Shown: positions 15,481 through 25,578, counted from the stretch's first letter. The stretch: 40,306 bases of DNA from an uncultured Eubacteriales bacterium (GCA_900548145.1 URJB01000017.1:1-40306), one strand, 5' to 3'. The notes: generated by a model from the sequence alone, not told the origin. Program-made: numbers and translations.

Positions 15481-15514
15481 AAAACCCGCAAGGCGTAAGG
15501 CTTTGCGGGTTTTC
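15481..15514 (+). terminator. Terminator after tRNA pair
   Basis: AAAACCCGCAA and TTGCGGGTTTT pair around GGCGTAAGGC, starting three bases after the tRNA-Pro CCA and followed by CTCT. Confidence 0.85.
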
Positions 15515-15656
15515 TCTATCCATTTTTCATTTCCCAATATCTCCCTTTTGACTCCCGTTTCTGCACCCTTTGGGGGCAAAATTTTTCAAAAAACGCCGTT
15601 ATGGACGGTTCAAAGGTTCAAACTTGCCCGCCTTCGGCGGCCGAGATACGGAACAT

Positions 15657-15693
15657 AAAGAAAGAAGACTGCCTGACGGCAGCCTTCTTTCTT
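15657..15693 (-). terminator. Terminator of oligopeptide-binding protein gene
   Basis: AAAGAAAGAAG-A-CTGCC, loop TGAC, GGCAG-C-CTTCTTTCTT: a long stem with one mismatch, ending 17 bases beyond the gene's stop. On the minus strand the hairpin's 3' arm ends in CTTCTTTCTTT, which serves as its U-rich tail. Confidence 0.75.
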
Positions 15694-15709
15694 ATAGGTT
15701 ATTTTTCCA

Positions 15710-17275
15710 TTAGTTGGCGCGCACCTTGATGCTGGGCCAATCATAGATGCCAACGGGCGTCATGTTGAAGTCCTCCACCTGGGCGGACAGGATGACGGTC
15801 TCGTTGCGGCTGTTCAGATAGCAGCCGACCGGATCCTCCAGGTACAGGATCTCCGCAGCGCGCTGGTAGGCCTTTTCGCGCCATTCCTGATCGGTGGTCT
15901 TGGCAGCGCCGTTGAGCAGCTCGTCCACTTCGGCGTTGGAGTAGAAGCCGTAGTTGTTGCTGTTCTTGCCGTCTTCTTCAGTAGCGAAGCGGCGCTTCAG
16001 ACCCTCGTCGCCGTCCAGCGTGATGTAGCCGGCGCCCATCAGGAACATGCCCCAATCGGGGAATTCTTCGGGGGTCAGGCCGTTCCACGCAGCGGAGAAG
16101 GTAGCGCGGTCAACCACGACCAGATTGCACTTGATGCCCACTTCCGCCAGCTGAGCGGCGGCGATTTCACCGGCCTGCACACCCTTGTTGTACACGTCGG
16201 TGCACATGAGGTTCATTTCGAAGCCGTCAGGATAGCCAGCCTCGGCCAGCAGTTCCTTGGCCTTGGCCTGATCCTGCTGGATCACGCCCAGATTGATGTA
16301 GCCGAAAGCGGCGGGCGGCGCAACGCTGTCGCGGGGCTTCTCACCCATGGCGCCCCACAGAGCCTCGACCAGCGCGGTACGATCCAGCGCGTAGGAGATG
16401 GCCTGACGAACCTTGGTGTCCTTGATGATGGGGTTGGAGCAGTTGAACTGGAACAGATGGCAGCCGGGGCCGGGGATGGAGAACACGTTCAGGGTGTCGT
16501 CCTCCTTGAAGCGCAGCACGTCCTCAGCGGAGATGTTGATTGCGGCGTCCACCTGATGGCTTTCCATGGCGATGGCGCGGGAGGCAGCTTCGGGAACGAT
16601 CTGGATGCAGATGTTCTCGGTAGCGGCGGGGCCGTTGAAGTAGTCGTCAAAGGGAACCAGGTGCATATCCTCGTCCTTGTTCCACTCCACCAGCTTGAAG
16701 GGGCCGGTGCCGTCGACGCTTTCCACTTCCTTGCCCAGTTCCTTGCCGTACTTTTCGATGTAGTCCTTGTTCAGCAGGGTGTTGGCACGCAGGGTCAGAG
16801 AGGCCAGCATGGGGCCGGCGGGCTCCAGCGTAACCAGATTGATGGTGTAATCATCCACGATGTCGCAGTGATCGATAAAGCCCATGGTCTGGGTGTAGCG
16901 CACCGGGTCTTCCTTGTTCAATAGACGGTCGTAGGTGGCCTTCACGTCCTCAGCAGTCAGTTCTTTGCCGCTGTGGAACTTGACGCCCTTGCGCAGGTGG
17001 AAGGTCCAGGTCAGCTCGTCTTCGGAGACTTCCCAGCTCTCGGCAACGTCGCCCACGATATTGCCTTCCAGATCGCGCTTGACCAGATAGGAATATACCT
17101 GAGGCAGCACCACATCGTTGCTGACGTTCATCTGGCCGTCCATAATTTCCTGATCGTTGGCAACGGCGATGGTAAAGGTATCCTGATACTGGATCTCATC
17201 CGCCATGGCGACTGTTCCGACGCAGGTGGGAAGCAGCAGCGCCATCGTGAGAAGGAACGCGAGTGTCTTCTTCAT
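15710..17275 (-). CDS. Peptide ABC transporter substrate-binding protein
   Basis: 521 residues, solute-binding family 5 (DppA/OppA type). The signal peptide ends near GTVAMA, giving mature DEIQYQDTFTIAVAND. Family features include AESWEVSEDELTWTFHLRKG followed by VKFHSGKELTAEDVKATYDR, and VRQAISYALDR in the middle. No lipobox cysteine is evident. It captures oligopeptides for the DppBCDF-like transporter encoded 2.4 kb away on the other strand. Its promoter carries the same 12-base motif as the transporter promoter, linking them in one regulon. GGAAGG precedes the ATG. Confidence 0.93.
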   Translation of the reverse strand: MKKTLAFLLTMALLLPTCVGTVAMADEIQYQDTFTIAVANDQEIMDGQMNVSNDVVLPQVYSYLVKRDLEGNIVGDVAESWEVSEDELTWTFHLRKGVKFHSGKELTAEDVKATYDRLLNKEDPVRYTQTMGFIDHCDIVDDYTINLVTLEPAGPMLASLTLRANTLLNKDYIEKYGKELGKEVESVDGTGPFKLVEWNKDEDMHLVPFDDYFNGPAATENICIQIVPEAASRAIAMESHQVDAAINISAEDVLRFKEDDTLNVFSIPGPGCHLFQFNCSNPIIKDTKVRQAISYALDRTALVEALWGAMGEKPRDSVAPPAAFGYINLGVIQQDQAKAKELLAEAGYPDGFEMNLMCTDVYNKGVQAGEIAAAQLAEVGIKCNLVVVDRATFSAAWNGLTPEEFPDWGMFLMGAGYITLDGDEGLKRRFATEEDGKNSNNYGFYSNAEVDELLNGAAKTTDQEWREKAYQRAAEILYLEDPVGCYLNSRNETVILSAQVEDFNMTPVGIYDWPSIKVRAN

Positions 17276-17380
17276 AAGTTCTTCTTTCCTTCCTTTCGTG
17301 GGTTTGTTTCCTGAGCTTTGCCGTTAACGCCCCTGCGCATCAAGGCGTTTTTGCCGTCTCCGTTCCGGAAACTTGGCGGT

Positions 17381-17410
17381 ATTATAGCACCTGCTCGAAT
17401 TGTATGCAAT
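17381..17410 (-). promoter_or_regulatory. Promoter with GntR box, binding-protein gene
   Basis: On the minus strand: TTGCAT (17409-17404), a 17-base spacer, TATAAT (17386-17381). The -35 lies inside ATTGTATGCAAT (17399-17410), the exact reverse complement of ATTGCATACAAT at 19577-19588 in the GntR/transporter divergent region. A repressor bound here would block RNA polymerase. The resulting leader is about 100 bases and contains a small AACGCC/GGCGTT hairpin (17326-17349). Confidence 0.75.
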
Positions 17411-17507
17411 TATGTGTACGAGAAAAAATTGTATATTTTTTGTATTTTACACTTGTTTGGTGAATAAAACCACTAATTACCCTATAAAATACATTTTTTT
17501 TGATTGC

Positions 17508-18728
17508 TTATGCATCCGGCTGCAGATCGTCCAGATGGACGCGCCGCCCGCCCAGATAGACCCGACCCACGGAAGCAAGGCTGCCGACGTCCTCCAGCGG
17601 GTTGGTATCCAGCGCCAGAAAATCCGCTGTCTTTCCAACCTCCAGCGAGCCAGTCCAGTCCTCCACGCCGATCATGCGGGCTGCATCAATGGTGGCCGCC
17701 CGCAGCGCGTGCCACGGGGTGCAGCCATACTCCACCATTTTGCATAATTCTGTATACGATCCCCAATGGGGATTGTAAGGCGTGCCCGCGTCCGTACCTG
17801 CGGCGATGGAGACCCCCGCCTTCAGCGCCTTCTGGAAGCTGGCCACCTGCGCGTCCCGGGCCCGACGGCACTTGTCCAGCGCATAGCTGGGGATATTCGG
17901 GTCGGTCTGGTGCAGCATCAAAAAATGAATGGCAGACAGGGTGGGCACCAGCCATACGCCCCGATCCAGCATCATCTGCACGCACTCGTCGTCCAGATAG
18001 GTGCCGTGCTCCACCGAATCGATCCCGGCACGGATGGCGCACTTGATGGCGGCGGCGCTGTGGGCATGGGTGGCGGTTTTCTTGCCCGCCTTGTGAGCCT
18101 CCTCAATGGCGGCCCGCATTTCCTCCTCCGTCAGCTGAGGAGAGGAAGCCTCCATGCCGGGAGACATCATGCCGCCGCTGGCCATGATCTTGATCAGATC
18201 GGCTCCGTACTTGATCTGCTCCCGGGCGGCACGGCGGCACGCATCCGGGCCGTCGCACTCCATGCCCGTGTTGCTGCCGTGACCGCCGGTCATGCACAGG
18301 CACTGGCGGCTGATGATATAGTGCGGCCCGATCACGATGCCCTGATCGATCGCGTCCCGCAGGCCCACTTCCGCCTGTTTGCGGCCATTCATATCCCGCA
18401 CGAAGGTCACGCCGGAGCGCAGGTGCTGCTGCAGATGATTCAGCCCCCGCAGGGCAAACTTGGCGGGATCCTCCGTATTGAAGGAGACGGGATTGGCCGT
18501 GGGGGTCGCCAGCGCGTGTACGTGGCAGTTGAACATGCCCGGCATGACAGTCTTGCCGGTCAGGTCTTCCGCCTGCTCCCGCTGCTCGGGGGACAGGGCG
18601 GCGGATGGGCCCATCCAGATAATGCGACCCTCCCGGGCGGTCATGGCATAGTCCGGCAGGATCTTTTCATGAACCACATCCAGCAGTTGAAAGCCATACC
18701 AGGTTTTTTCCGTTTGTTTCTTTTCCAT
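17508..18728 (-). CDS. Prolidase-like amidohydrolase
   Basis: 406 residues, cytosolic amidohydrolase of the imidazolonepropionase/Xaa-Pro dipeptidase-like group. Two-metal site residues are visible: His69 and His71 (FNCHVHA), Lys179 in DLIKIMASGG (expected carboxylated bridge), His220 or His222 in THAHS, His240 in SVEHGTYL, and Asp312 in AGTDAGTP. Several relatives cleave Xaa-Pro or other dipeptides, which fits a peptide locus. ATG 18728 is chosen because AAAGGAAGCG precedes it; the longer frame has no ribosome site. It lies downstream of the GntR gene beyond a terminator, so expression probably depends on read-through or an unseen promoter. Confidence 0.85.
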   Translation of the reverse strand: MEKKQTEKTWYGFQLLDVVHEKILPDYAMTAREGRIIWMGPSAALSPEQREQAEDLTGKTVMPGMFNCHVHALATPTANPVSFNTEDPAKFALRGLNHLQQHLRSGVTFVRDMNGRKQAEVGLRDAIDQGIVIGPHYIISRQCLCMTGGHGSNTGMECDGPDACRRAAREQIKYGADLIKIMASGGMMSPGMEASSPQLTEEEMRAAIEEAHKAGKKTATHAHSAAAIKCAIRAGIDSVEHGTYLDDECVQMMLDRGVWLVPTLSAIHFLMLHQTDPNIPSYALDKCRRARDAQVASFQKALKAGVSIAAGTDAGTPYNPHWGSYTELCKMVEYGCTPWHALRAATIDAARMIGVEDWTGSLEVGKTADFLALDTNPLEDVGSLASVGRVYLGGRRVHLDDLQPDA

Positions 18729-18762
18729 CTTCGGGGCGCTTCCTTTCGTGTTTGGATGTAAG

Positions 18763-18792
18763 AAAAGCACCGCACGCGCGCGCGTGCGATGC
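18763..18792 (-). terminator. Terminator of GntR gene
   Basis: The 18-base perfect palindrome CGCACGCGCGCGCGTGCG (18771-18788) extends to a stem with GCAT/GTGC ends, followed on the minus strand by TTTTCTT. It lies between the GntR stop and the amidohydrolase start. Confidence 0.75.
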
Positions 18793-18813
18793 TGTTATGG
18801 GGGACGTTTTTTC

Positions 18814-19482
18814 TCAGGCGTCCAGAGAGCCGGCCGCTTCTTCATAGGTCTGGTTCAGGGATTCGTTCATGGTGATCGCGTCCAGCGTATGTTTTTCGGA
18901 CGCGCTGCGGGCCTCGGCCACGTTCCGGGCGGCGATGGCGTCCAGAATTTGCTGGTGTCCGTTCATCGTCCTCGAAATGTCGCCCAGCCCCTTCCATGAA
19001 GTGCTGGGTTCATGCCAGGAGCGTTTCATCAGGTTGTTGATGGTCTCATGGAGAAAGTGATTCCCGCTCTTTTCGAAAATCAGCTGGTGGAACTGCTCGT
19101 TGTTGGCGGAAAACTGCTTGACGTTACCGTCCGACACCGCCTTCTCCATGGCGGCCTGATAGGAAGCCAGCTGCTGCAGGTCGCCCTGCGTCATGTTGGT
19201 GCAGGCCAGTCCGGCGGCCATGCCCTCCAGCGTGGCGCGGACGTACAGCATTTCCCGAATTTCCTTCTGGCTGATATCCGCCACCATCGCGCCCTTATAG
19301 CGCTCCATCTTCACCAGCCCCAGCGCCTCCAGATGCTTCAGCGCCTCCCGCACCGGGGTGCGGCTGACGGAATATTTCTGCGCCAGCTCCATTTCCACCA
19401 GTCGTTCCCTTGGTTTGTATTCCCCGGTGATAATGGCTCGCCTGAGCAGGTCCGCCAATTCCAGACTGTCCGTTTTTTTCAT
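18814..19482 (-). CDS. GntR-family regulator of peptide locus
   Basis: 222 residues: an N-terminal winged helix (about 5-70) with EMELAQKYSVSRTPVREALKHL, then an FCD domain with NEQFHQLIF, HQQILDAI and EKHTLDA that supply metal-binding His residues. It is transcribed divergently from the peptide transporter. Its own promoter region and that of the binding protein both hold ATTGTATGCAAT-type boxes, so it is probably an autoregulated repressor of peptide uptake and breakdown. ATG 19482 is chosen over a longer frame because GGAGAG precedes it and it begins the family N-terminus; the longer frame would cross the promoter. Confidence 0.9.
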   Translation of the reverse strand: MKKTDSLELADLLRRAIITGEYKPRERLVEMELAQKYSVSRTPVREALKHLEALGLVKMERYKGAMVADISQKEIREMLYVRATLEGMAAGLACTNMTQGDLQQLASYQAAMEKAVSDGNVKQFSANNEQFHQLIFEKSGNHFLHETINNLMKRSWHEPSTSWKGLGDISRTMNGHQQILDAIAARNVAEARSASEKHTLDAITMNESLNQTYEEAAGSLDA

Positions 19483-19529
19483 GCTGATGACTCTCCAATG
19501 TTTTTCGTTTGTTTTTTTGTCTGACATTA

Positions 19530-19588
19530 TTGACATTGTATACTTTGTTGCATACAATTCTAACAATCCACGGTGGATTGCATACAAT
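19530..19588 (+). promoter_or_regulatory. Divergent promoter with GntR boxes
   Basis: Plus-strand promoter: TTGACA (19530-19535), 17-base spacer, TACAAT (19553-19558), reading into the peptide transporter. Boxes: TTGCATACAAT at 19548-19558, overlapping the -10, and a full ATTGCATACAAT at 19577-19588. Half-like sites are ATTGTATAC at 19535-19543 and GTATAC near 19604. A minus-strand TATACAAT within 19536-19543 could be the -10 of the GntR gene. One repressor could therefore shut both directions. Confidence 0.7.
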
Positions 19589-19695
19589 CCTGTTTCAAGG
19601 CTAGTATACATCCTCCGGAAAATACCGTCAAGTATCAGGCTGAAAAAACGCCGTACCCGCCGGTTGGAGGATCGCCCACAAAGGAGGAAAACGCC

Positions 19696-20616
19696 ATGCT
19701 AAGGTATATTTTCAAGAGATTGCTGCAACTGATCCCCATGCTGCTGATCCTGTCCCTGATCGTGTTTTTTATGGTTCGCATGATTCCCGGCGACCCGGTC
19801 AAAAACATGCTGGGCATCGACGTGCCTCAGGAAATGGTGGAAGTGGAGCGGGAGCGCCTTGGCCTGAACGATCCTCTGCCCCAGCAGTACATCCGCTTCA
19901 TGACGGAGCTTTTCCACGGCGATCTGGGCACCTCCATCGTCACCGGCAAGCCGGTGTGGGACGAGCTGATGAGCCGCTACCCCAACACGCTGATCCTTGC
20001 CTTCGGCGGTATCGTCGTGGCGGCCATCGGCGGCATTCTGGTGGGCATTCTGGCGGCGGTATTCCACAACAAATTTTGGGATAACTGCATCATGGTGCTG
20101 TCCATGCTGGCCGTTTCCACGCCGTCCTTCTTTCTGGCGCTGATTTTGATGCTGGTCTTTACGCTGAACCTGCGCTGGTTTCCCAGTATGGGCGCGATCA
20201 CCCCGGCGCGGATGGTGCTGCCCATCATCACGCTGGGCACGCAGGCCATCGGCTTCATTGCCCGCACCACCCGTTCCGCCATGCTGGACGTGATCGGTCA
20301 GGACTACATCCGCACGTCCCGCTCCCGCGGCATTCCCAACCGGGTCATCACCTTCAGCCACACGCTGAAAAACGCGCTGATCCCCATTCTGACGGCTATC
20401 GGCCTGCGCTTCGGCAGCCTGCTGGCAGGCTCCGCCATCGTGGAGACGGTTTTCTCCATCAAGGGCGTAGGCCGGTTCGTGGTCGATTCTGTCTCCAAAC
20501 GGGACTATCCCGCCGTGCAGGGCTGCGTGCTGGTGCTGGCTGTCACCTTCGTCGTCATCAATACGCTGGTGGATCTGATCTATGCCTTTGTGGATCCGCG
20601 TATTAAGTGCGATTGA
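19696..20616 (+). CDS. Peptide ABC permease, DppB type
   Basis: 306 residues. Typical DppB/OppB start MLRYIFKRLLQLIPMLLILS, then MIPGDPV and a long outer loop with RLGLNDPLPQQYIRF. The C-terminal half has the EAA-region RSRGIPNRVITFSHTLKNAL and the family ending AFVDPRIK. It forms the import pore with the next product. AAAGGAGG precedes ATG 19696; the frame is open further upstream, but that part includes the promoter. Confidence 0.95.
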   Translation: MLRYIFKRLLQLIPMLLILSLIVFFMVRMIPGDPVKNMLGIDVPQEMVEVERERLGLNDPLPQQYIRFMTELFHGDLGTSIVTGKPVWDELMSRYPNTLILAFGGIVVAAIGGILVGILAAVFHNKFWDNCIMVLSMLAVSTPSFFLALILMLVFTLNLRWFPSMGAITPARMVLPIITLGTQAIGFIARTTRSAMLDVIGQDYIRTSRSRGIPNRVITFSHTLKNALIPILTAIGLRFGSLLAGSAIVETVFSIKGVGRFVVDSVSKRDYPAVQGCVLVLAVTFVVINTLVDLIYAFVDPRIKCD

Positions 20617-20635
20617 GAGAAGGGGGAAATAACGT

Positions 20636-21472
20636 ATGTTCAAAACCGTACTTCGGCGCTTTGCCCGGCGCAAGGTATCCGTTCTGGGCGCTGTGATCCT
20701 GCTGTTTTTCCTGCTGGTAGCGCTGTTCGGCCCCATGTTCTGCACCCAGGATCCTCTGGCGCAGGATCTGGTCCACAAATATCAGCAGCCCTCCTCCGAG
20801 CATTGGTTCGGCACCGATAATCTGGGCCGCGACACCTTTACCCGCATGGTCTACGGCGCGCGGGTCTCCCTGTCCATCAGCTTCGCAGGCGTGATGAGCG
20901 GCTGTCTGGTGGGCGTGCTGCTGGGCGTGTGCGCCGGCTTCTTCGGCGGTTGGGTGGACACGCTCGTCTCCCGGCTGATCGATATTCTGCTTGCTTTCCC
21001 CAGTCTGCTTCTGGCCATTACCGTTGTGGCCATTCTGGGCAGCGGCACGGAAAACACGGCCATTGCCATCGCCATTTTCTCCATTCCCTCCATTGCCCGA
21101 ATGGTGCGCGGCATCGTCATGTCCAATAAGGACGCGGAGTACATTCAGGCCTGCCGGGTCATGGGCGCGTCCAATGCCCGTATGATCTTCACCCACATCA
21201 TTCCCAACGCCATCTCCCAGATCATCGTGAATATCACGCTGAATCTGGGCACCGCCATCCTGACCGCTTCCTCCCTGTCCTTCCTGGGCTTGGGCGTTCA
21301 GCCGCCCGCTCCCGAATGGGGCGCCATGCTGTCCACGGGCCGCGACGTGATCCGCGCCTATCCGCTGGCGGTGCTGATCCCCGGTATCGCCATTACGCTG
21401 GTGGTCATGAGCTTTTCGCTGGTGGGCGACGGCCTGCGCGACGCGCTGGATCCCAAGCTGAAAAATAGCTGA
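20636..21472 (+). CDS. Peptide ABC permease, DppC type
   Basis: 278 residues. The hallmark HWFGTDNLGRDTFTRMVYG is near residue 60, five or six helices follow, and the EAA-region is YIQACRVMGASNARMIFTHI. The ending GDGLRDALDPKLK is the DppC signature. It lies 19 bases after the DppB-like gene. AGAAGGGGG precedes the ATG. Confidence 0.95.
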   Translation: MFKTVLRRFARRKVSVLGAVILLFFLLVALFGPMFCTQDPLAQDLVHKYQQPSSEHWFGTDNLGRDTFTRMVYGARVSLSISFAGVMSGCLVGVLLGVCAGFFGGWVDTLVSRLIDILLAFPSLLLAITVVAILGSGTENTAIAIAIFSIPSIARMVRGIVMSNKDAEYIQACRVMGASNARMIFTHIIPNAISQIIVNITLNLGTAILTASSLSFLGLGVQPPAPEWGAMLSTGRDVIRAYPLAVLIPGIAITLVVMSFSLVGDGLRDALDPKLKNS

Positions 21473-21489
21473 GAAGGAGGGCATTTTCC

Positions 21490-22496
<1,007 letters not shown>

Positions 22497-22500
<4 letters not shown>

Positions 22501-23471
22501 GTCAGGCATTGCTGGAAGTCAAAAACCTGAAGGTGTACTATCCCGTCAAGGTGCGCAAAAACGCGCTGGCGTCGGAAAAGCGCTTCGTGAAGGCCGTAGA
22601 CGATATTTCCTTTTCCATCCGGCAGGGCGAGACCTTCGGTCTGGTGGGGGAAAGCGGCTGCGGCAAATCCACCACCGGCAAGACCATCGTGCGGCTTCTG
22701 AAGCCCACGGGCGGTCAAGTATTATTTGAAGGGCAGGATATTTTCGCCGAAGGAAAAAAGAGCGACCTGTCCCAGAAAATCCAGATCATTTTTCAGGATC
22801 CCTATTCCTCGCTGGATCCCCGCTTCACGGTAGGCCGCTGCATCGCGGAACCCATGCGGGTGCACAAGATGGGCACCGCCAAGGAGCAGGAGGAACGCGT
22901 CCGCTCCCTGATGCACGACGTGGGCCTGCGCCCCGAGGCGTACACCAAATATCCGCACGAGTTTTCCGGCGGCCAGCGGCAGCGCATTGGCGTGGCCCGG
23001 GCGTTGGCGCTGAATCCCTCCCTGATCGTGTGCGACGAGCCGGTCTCCGCGCTGGACGTTTCCATTCAGGCTCAAATTCTGAACCTGATGCAGGATCTGC
23101 AGGAAAAGTATCATTTGACCTATCTGTTCATTTCCCACAATCTGGCCGTGGTGGAGCACCTGTGCGACCGGGTGGCGGTGATGTATCTGGGCAATCTGGT
23201 GGAGGTGGCCGAGACGGAGGATCTGTTCTGTCATCCTGTCCACCCTTATACGCAGGCGCTTCTGGACGCCATTCCCGTGCCCGACCCGGAGATCCCCACC
23301 ATGCACAATATGCTGGAGGGCGATGTGCCCAGCCTGATGAACCCGCCCACGGGCTGCTGTTTCCACACCCGCTGCCCCCACGCCTGCGAACAGTGCAGCA
23401 AGGAAAAGCCCGCCCTGCGGGATATGGGCAACGGCCATTTCGTAGCCTGCCATCTGGCCGGCAAACTGTGA
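22497..23471 (+). CDS. Peptide ABC ATPase, DppF type
   Basis: 324 residues. Walker A GESGCGKS is at 51-58, signature FSGGQRQR at about 157-163, Walker B LIVCDEP after that, and the C-terminal block TGCCFHTRCPHACEQC is typical of DppF/OppF. The start overlaps the DppD-like stop by four bases (ATGA), so translation is probably coupled. It completes a full transporter, unlike the two sugar ABC operons, which lack ATPases. Confidence 0.95.
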
Positions 23472-23519
23472 TGTCAAAAGCCCTGACGGGCCTTTGCATA
23501 GAGTAAAAGGAGGTACAAC

Positions 23520-23867
23520 ATGGAAATCAAGCGTTACGATGTGGGCGCCACCATGAGCCGCGTGACAGAAGCAGGCGGATTCCTCTTCTTCTCCGGCCAC
23601 GTGGCCGCCAAGGGGGAAAGCATGGAGGAGCAGGCACAGGTTCTGTTCGCCCGGCTGGACGAGCTGTTTGAGCGCTTCGGCACCGACAAGAACCATATGG
23701 TGATGGCTACCATCTATATGCCGGATATTTCCCAGAAGGAAGCCTTCAACAAGGTCTGGGATCAGTGGATCGACGAAGGCTGCGCCCCCGCCCGCGTCTG
23801 CGTGGAGGCCGGTCTGGGACAGACTCCCTATCGGATGGAAGTTTCCGTCATTGCCGCGAAAAAATAA
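23520..23867 (+). CDS. RidA/YjgF family protein
   Basis: 115 residues of the RidA fold. The Arg of APARVCVEAGL and Glu of YRMEVSVIAA align with the two substrate-binding residues of active RidA proteins, so deaminase activity on enamines/imines is plausible. Such intermediates arise from amino-acid dehydratases and amino-acid oxidation, which suits a peptide catabolic operon. AAAGGAGG precedes the ATG. It is the second RidA paralogue in the window; the one at 6549 lies in a sugar operon and differs strongly in sequence. Confidence 0.88.
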   Translation: MEIKRYDVGATMSRVTEAGGFLFFSGHVAAKGESMEEQAQVLFARLDELFERFGTDKNHMVMATIYMPDISQKEAFNKVWDQWIDEGCAPARVCVEAGLGQTPYRMEVSVIAAKK

Positions 23868-23895
23868 AAAAACAATAGACGAAAGAGGTGTCCTT

Positions 23896-24708
23896 ATGGC
23901 CAATGTATTGTCTGAACCCGCCCTGCCGAATTGCGCGTCCCGCAGTTCCGAGGTACTGCTCAAGGAAGACCTGACCCCCATGGATCCCCTCGCGTTGGAA
24001 GCGAAAGCCGCCGCGGAGGCCGACCCCACCGATCCTGAAAAATGGATCAAGTACGGCCGCGTGCTGCGCCGCCAGTCTATGCACCGGGAAGCCATCGCCG
24101 CCTACTGCATGGGCATTACCTACAATCCCTTCTATCCGCTCCTGTACCGGCACCGCGCCCACGCGTACATCAACATCGGCGAGTTCGCCGTGTCCGCCGC
24201 TACGTTTGAGATCGCGCTGCGGCTGGATCCCTCCAACTGGGACTGCTGGTATCATCAGGGCGTGGCCTACTACCTGTCCCGTCAGTACGACCGGGCGCTG
24301 GCTTCCTTCCAGGAGACCCTGAAGCGCTCCGAGCTGTTTGACGATATCGTGGCCACCAAGGACTGGCTGTGGATGACCCTGACCCGTCTGGGCCGCCACG
24401 AGGAAGCCGCCGAGATCGTCAAGGATATCAAGCCCGGCCATGAAGTGCAGTACGCCGACTGCGGCTACTACAACCGTGTGCTGGTATACAACGGCACCAT
24501 GACCCCTGAGGAAGCCCTGAAGGTGGCCGAGGAAAATCCCGACGGCCATTACTACGCCACCGCCGCCTACGGCATCGCCCGCTACTATCTGTCCAAGGGC
24601 GAGACCGAAAAGGCCTGGGCCATTCTCAAAAAAATCGCCGATGCGGATAGCTGGGGCGGCTTTGCCGAGCACGCAGCCCGCGTTGATGTGCAGAACTGGC
24701 CCAACTAA
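23896..24708 (+). CDS. TPR protein, first of tandem pair
   Basis: 270 residues, no signal peptide or membrane helix, so cytoplasmic. After a conserved MANVLSEP start, about four tetratricopeptide-like helical pairs are visible: DPEKWIKYGRVLRRQSMHRE, YPLLYRHRAHAYINIGEFAV, NWDCWYHQGVAYYLSRQYDR and AAYGIARYYLSKGETEKAW. TPR solenoids mediate protein contacts; no enzyme motif is seen. It lies inside the peptide operon between RidA and a paralogue. GAAAGAGGTGTCCTT precedes ATG 23896. The role is unknown; it may scaffold or regulate the peptidases encoded next. Confidence 0.85.
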   Translation: MANVLSEPALPNCASRSSEVLLKEDLTPMDPLALEAKAAAEADPTDPEKWIKYGRVLRRQSMHREAIAAYCMGITYNPFYPLLYRHRAHAYINIGEFAVSAATFEIALRLDPSNWDCWYHQGVAYYLSRQYDRALASFQETLKRSELFDDIVATKDWLWMTLTRLGRHEEAAEIVKDIKPGHEVQYADCGYYNRVLVYNGTMTPEEALKVAEENPDGHYYATAAYGIARYYLSKGETEKAWAILKKIADADSWGGFAEHAARVDVQNWPN

Positions 24709-24734
24709 GCTATTGATGAGAAAGAGGTGTTTTT

Positions 24735-25544
24735 ATGGCCAATGTACTTTCCGAACCGTCCCTGCATGACGTGGCGCCTATGGATACTCAGGTGCATGTA
24801 GAACGCACCACCCAGCCCGTTTCCGATCTGGCACTGGAACTGAAGGCCGCCGCCGAGGCGGATCCCACCGATCCCGAAAAATGGATCAAGTACGGCCGCG
24901 CCCTGCGCCGCCAGTCCATGCACCGCGAAGCCATCGACGCGTACTCCATGGGCATCAGCTACAGCCCCTTCTATCCGCTCCTGTACCGGCATAAGGCTCA
25001 TGCCTACATCAACACCGGCCGCTATGCCGAGGCCGCCGCGGACTTCGCGTTCGCCATCCGGCTGGATCCCACCAACGTGGACTGCTGGTATCATCTGGCC
25101 CTGAGCTACTTCCTGCTGCAGGACTACGAGCGCGCCGAAAAGGTCTACAAGGTCTGCTACACCATGAGCGACGAGGATCTGGACGTGATCTCCTGCACCG
25201 ACTGGCTGTGGATGACCCTGCGCCGTCTGGGCAAGAAGGAAGAGGCCGCCCGCCTGCTGGATCGCATCACCCCTGACATGCAGCCCGGCATGGTGGTGTC
25301 CTATCACCGCCGCCTGCTGATGTACAAAGGCCTGATCTCCCCCGACGAGCTGCTGACCCCCAACCCCAACGATCTGGAACTGGTCACCATGGGCTTTGGT
25401 CTGGCCAACTACTACTACGAGATCGGTGAGGACGCCAAGGGCGATGACATGATCCGCCGCGTGCTGGAAGCCGGCAAGGAAGACGCGTGGAGCGCCTTCG
25501 GCTATCAGGCCGCGCTGGTGGAAAAGAAGCGCCGTCACCTGTAA
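24735..25544 (+). CDS. TPR protein, second of tandem pair
   Basis: 269 residues, clearly a duplicate of the preceding gene. The first eight residues MANVLSEP and the block AAAEADPTDPEKWIKYGR are identical, and the ribosome-site region GAAAGAGGTGT is duplicated too. The C-terminal halves have diverged more (here SPDELLTPNPNDLELVTMGF), suggesting specialisation. Repeats are again TPR-like (YPLLYRHKAHAYINTGRYAE, NVDCWYHLALSYFLLQDYER). It is cytoplasmic. It lies 26 bases after its paralogue and about 100 bases before the S9 peptidase genes, with a strong hairpin between. Confidence 0.85.
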   Translation: MANVLSEPSLHDVAPMDTQVHVERTTQPVSDLALELKAAAEADPTDPEKWIKYGRALRRQSMHREAIDAYSMGISYSPFYPLLYRHKAHAYINTGRYAEAAADFAFAIRLDPTNVDCWYHLALSYFLLQDYERAEKVYKVCYTMSDEDLDVISCTDWLWMTLRRLGKKEEAARLLDRITPDMQPGMVVSYHRRLLMYKGLISPDELLTPNPNDLELVTMGFGLANYYYEIGEDAKGDDMIRRVLEAGKEDAWSAFGYQAALVEKKRRHL

Positions 25545-25578
25545 TGAAAAGACCCTGCCATTTTGGCGGAGTTTCTCG

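Noticed and set aside
18771..18788. Perfect 18-base CG palindrome considered as a regulator binding site
   Set aside because: With its flanking pairs and TTTTCTT on the minus strand just after the GntR stop, it is better explained as a terminator.
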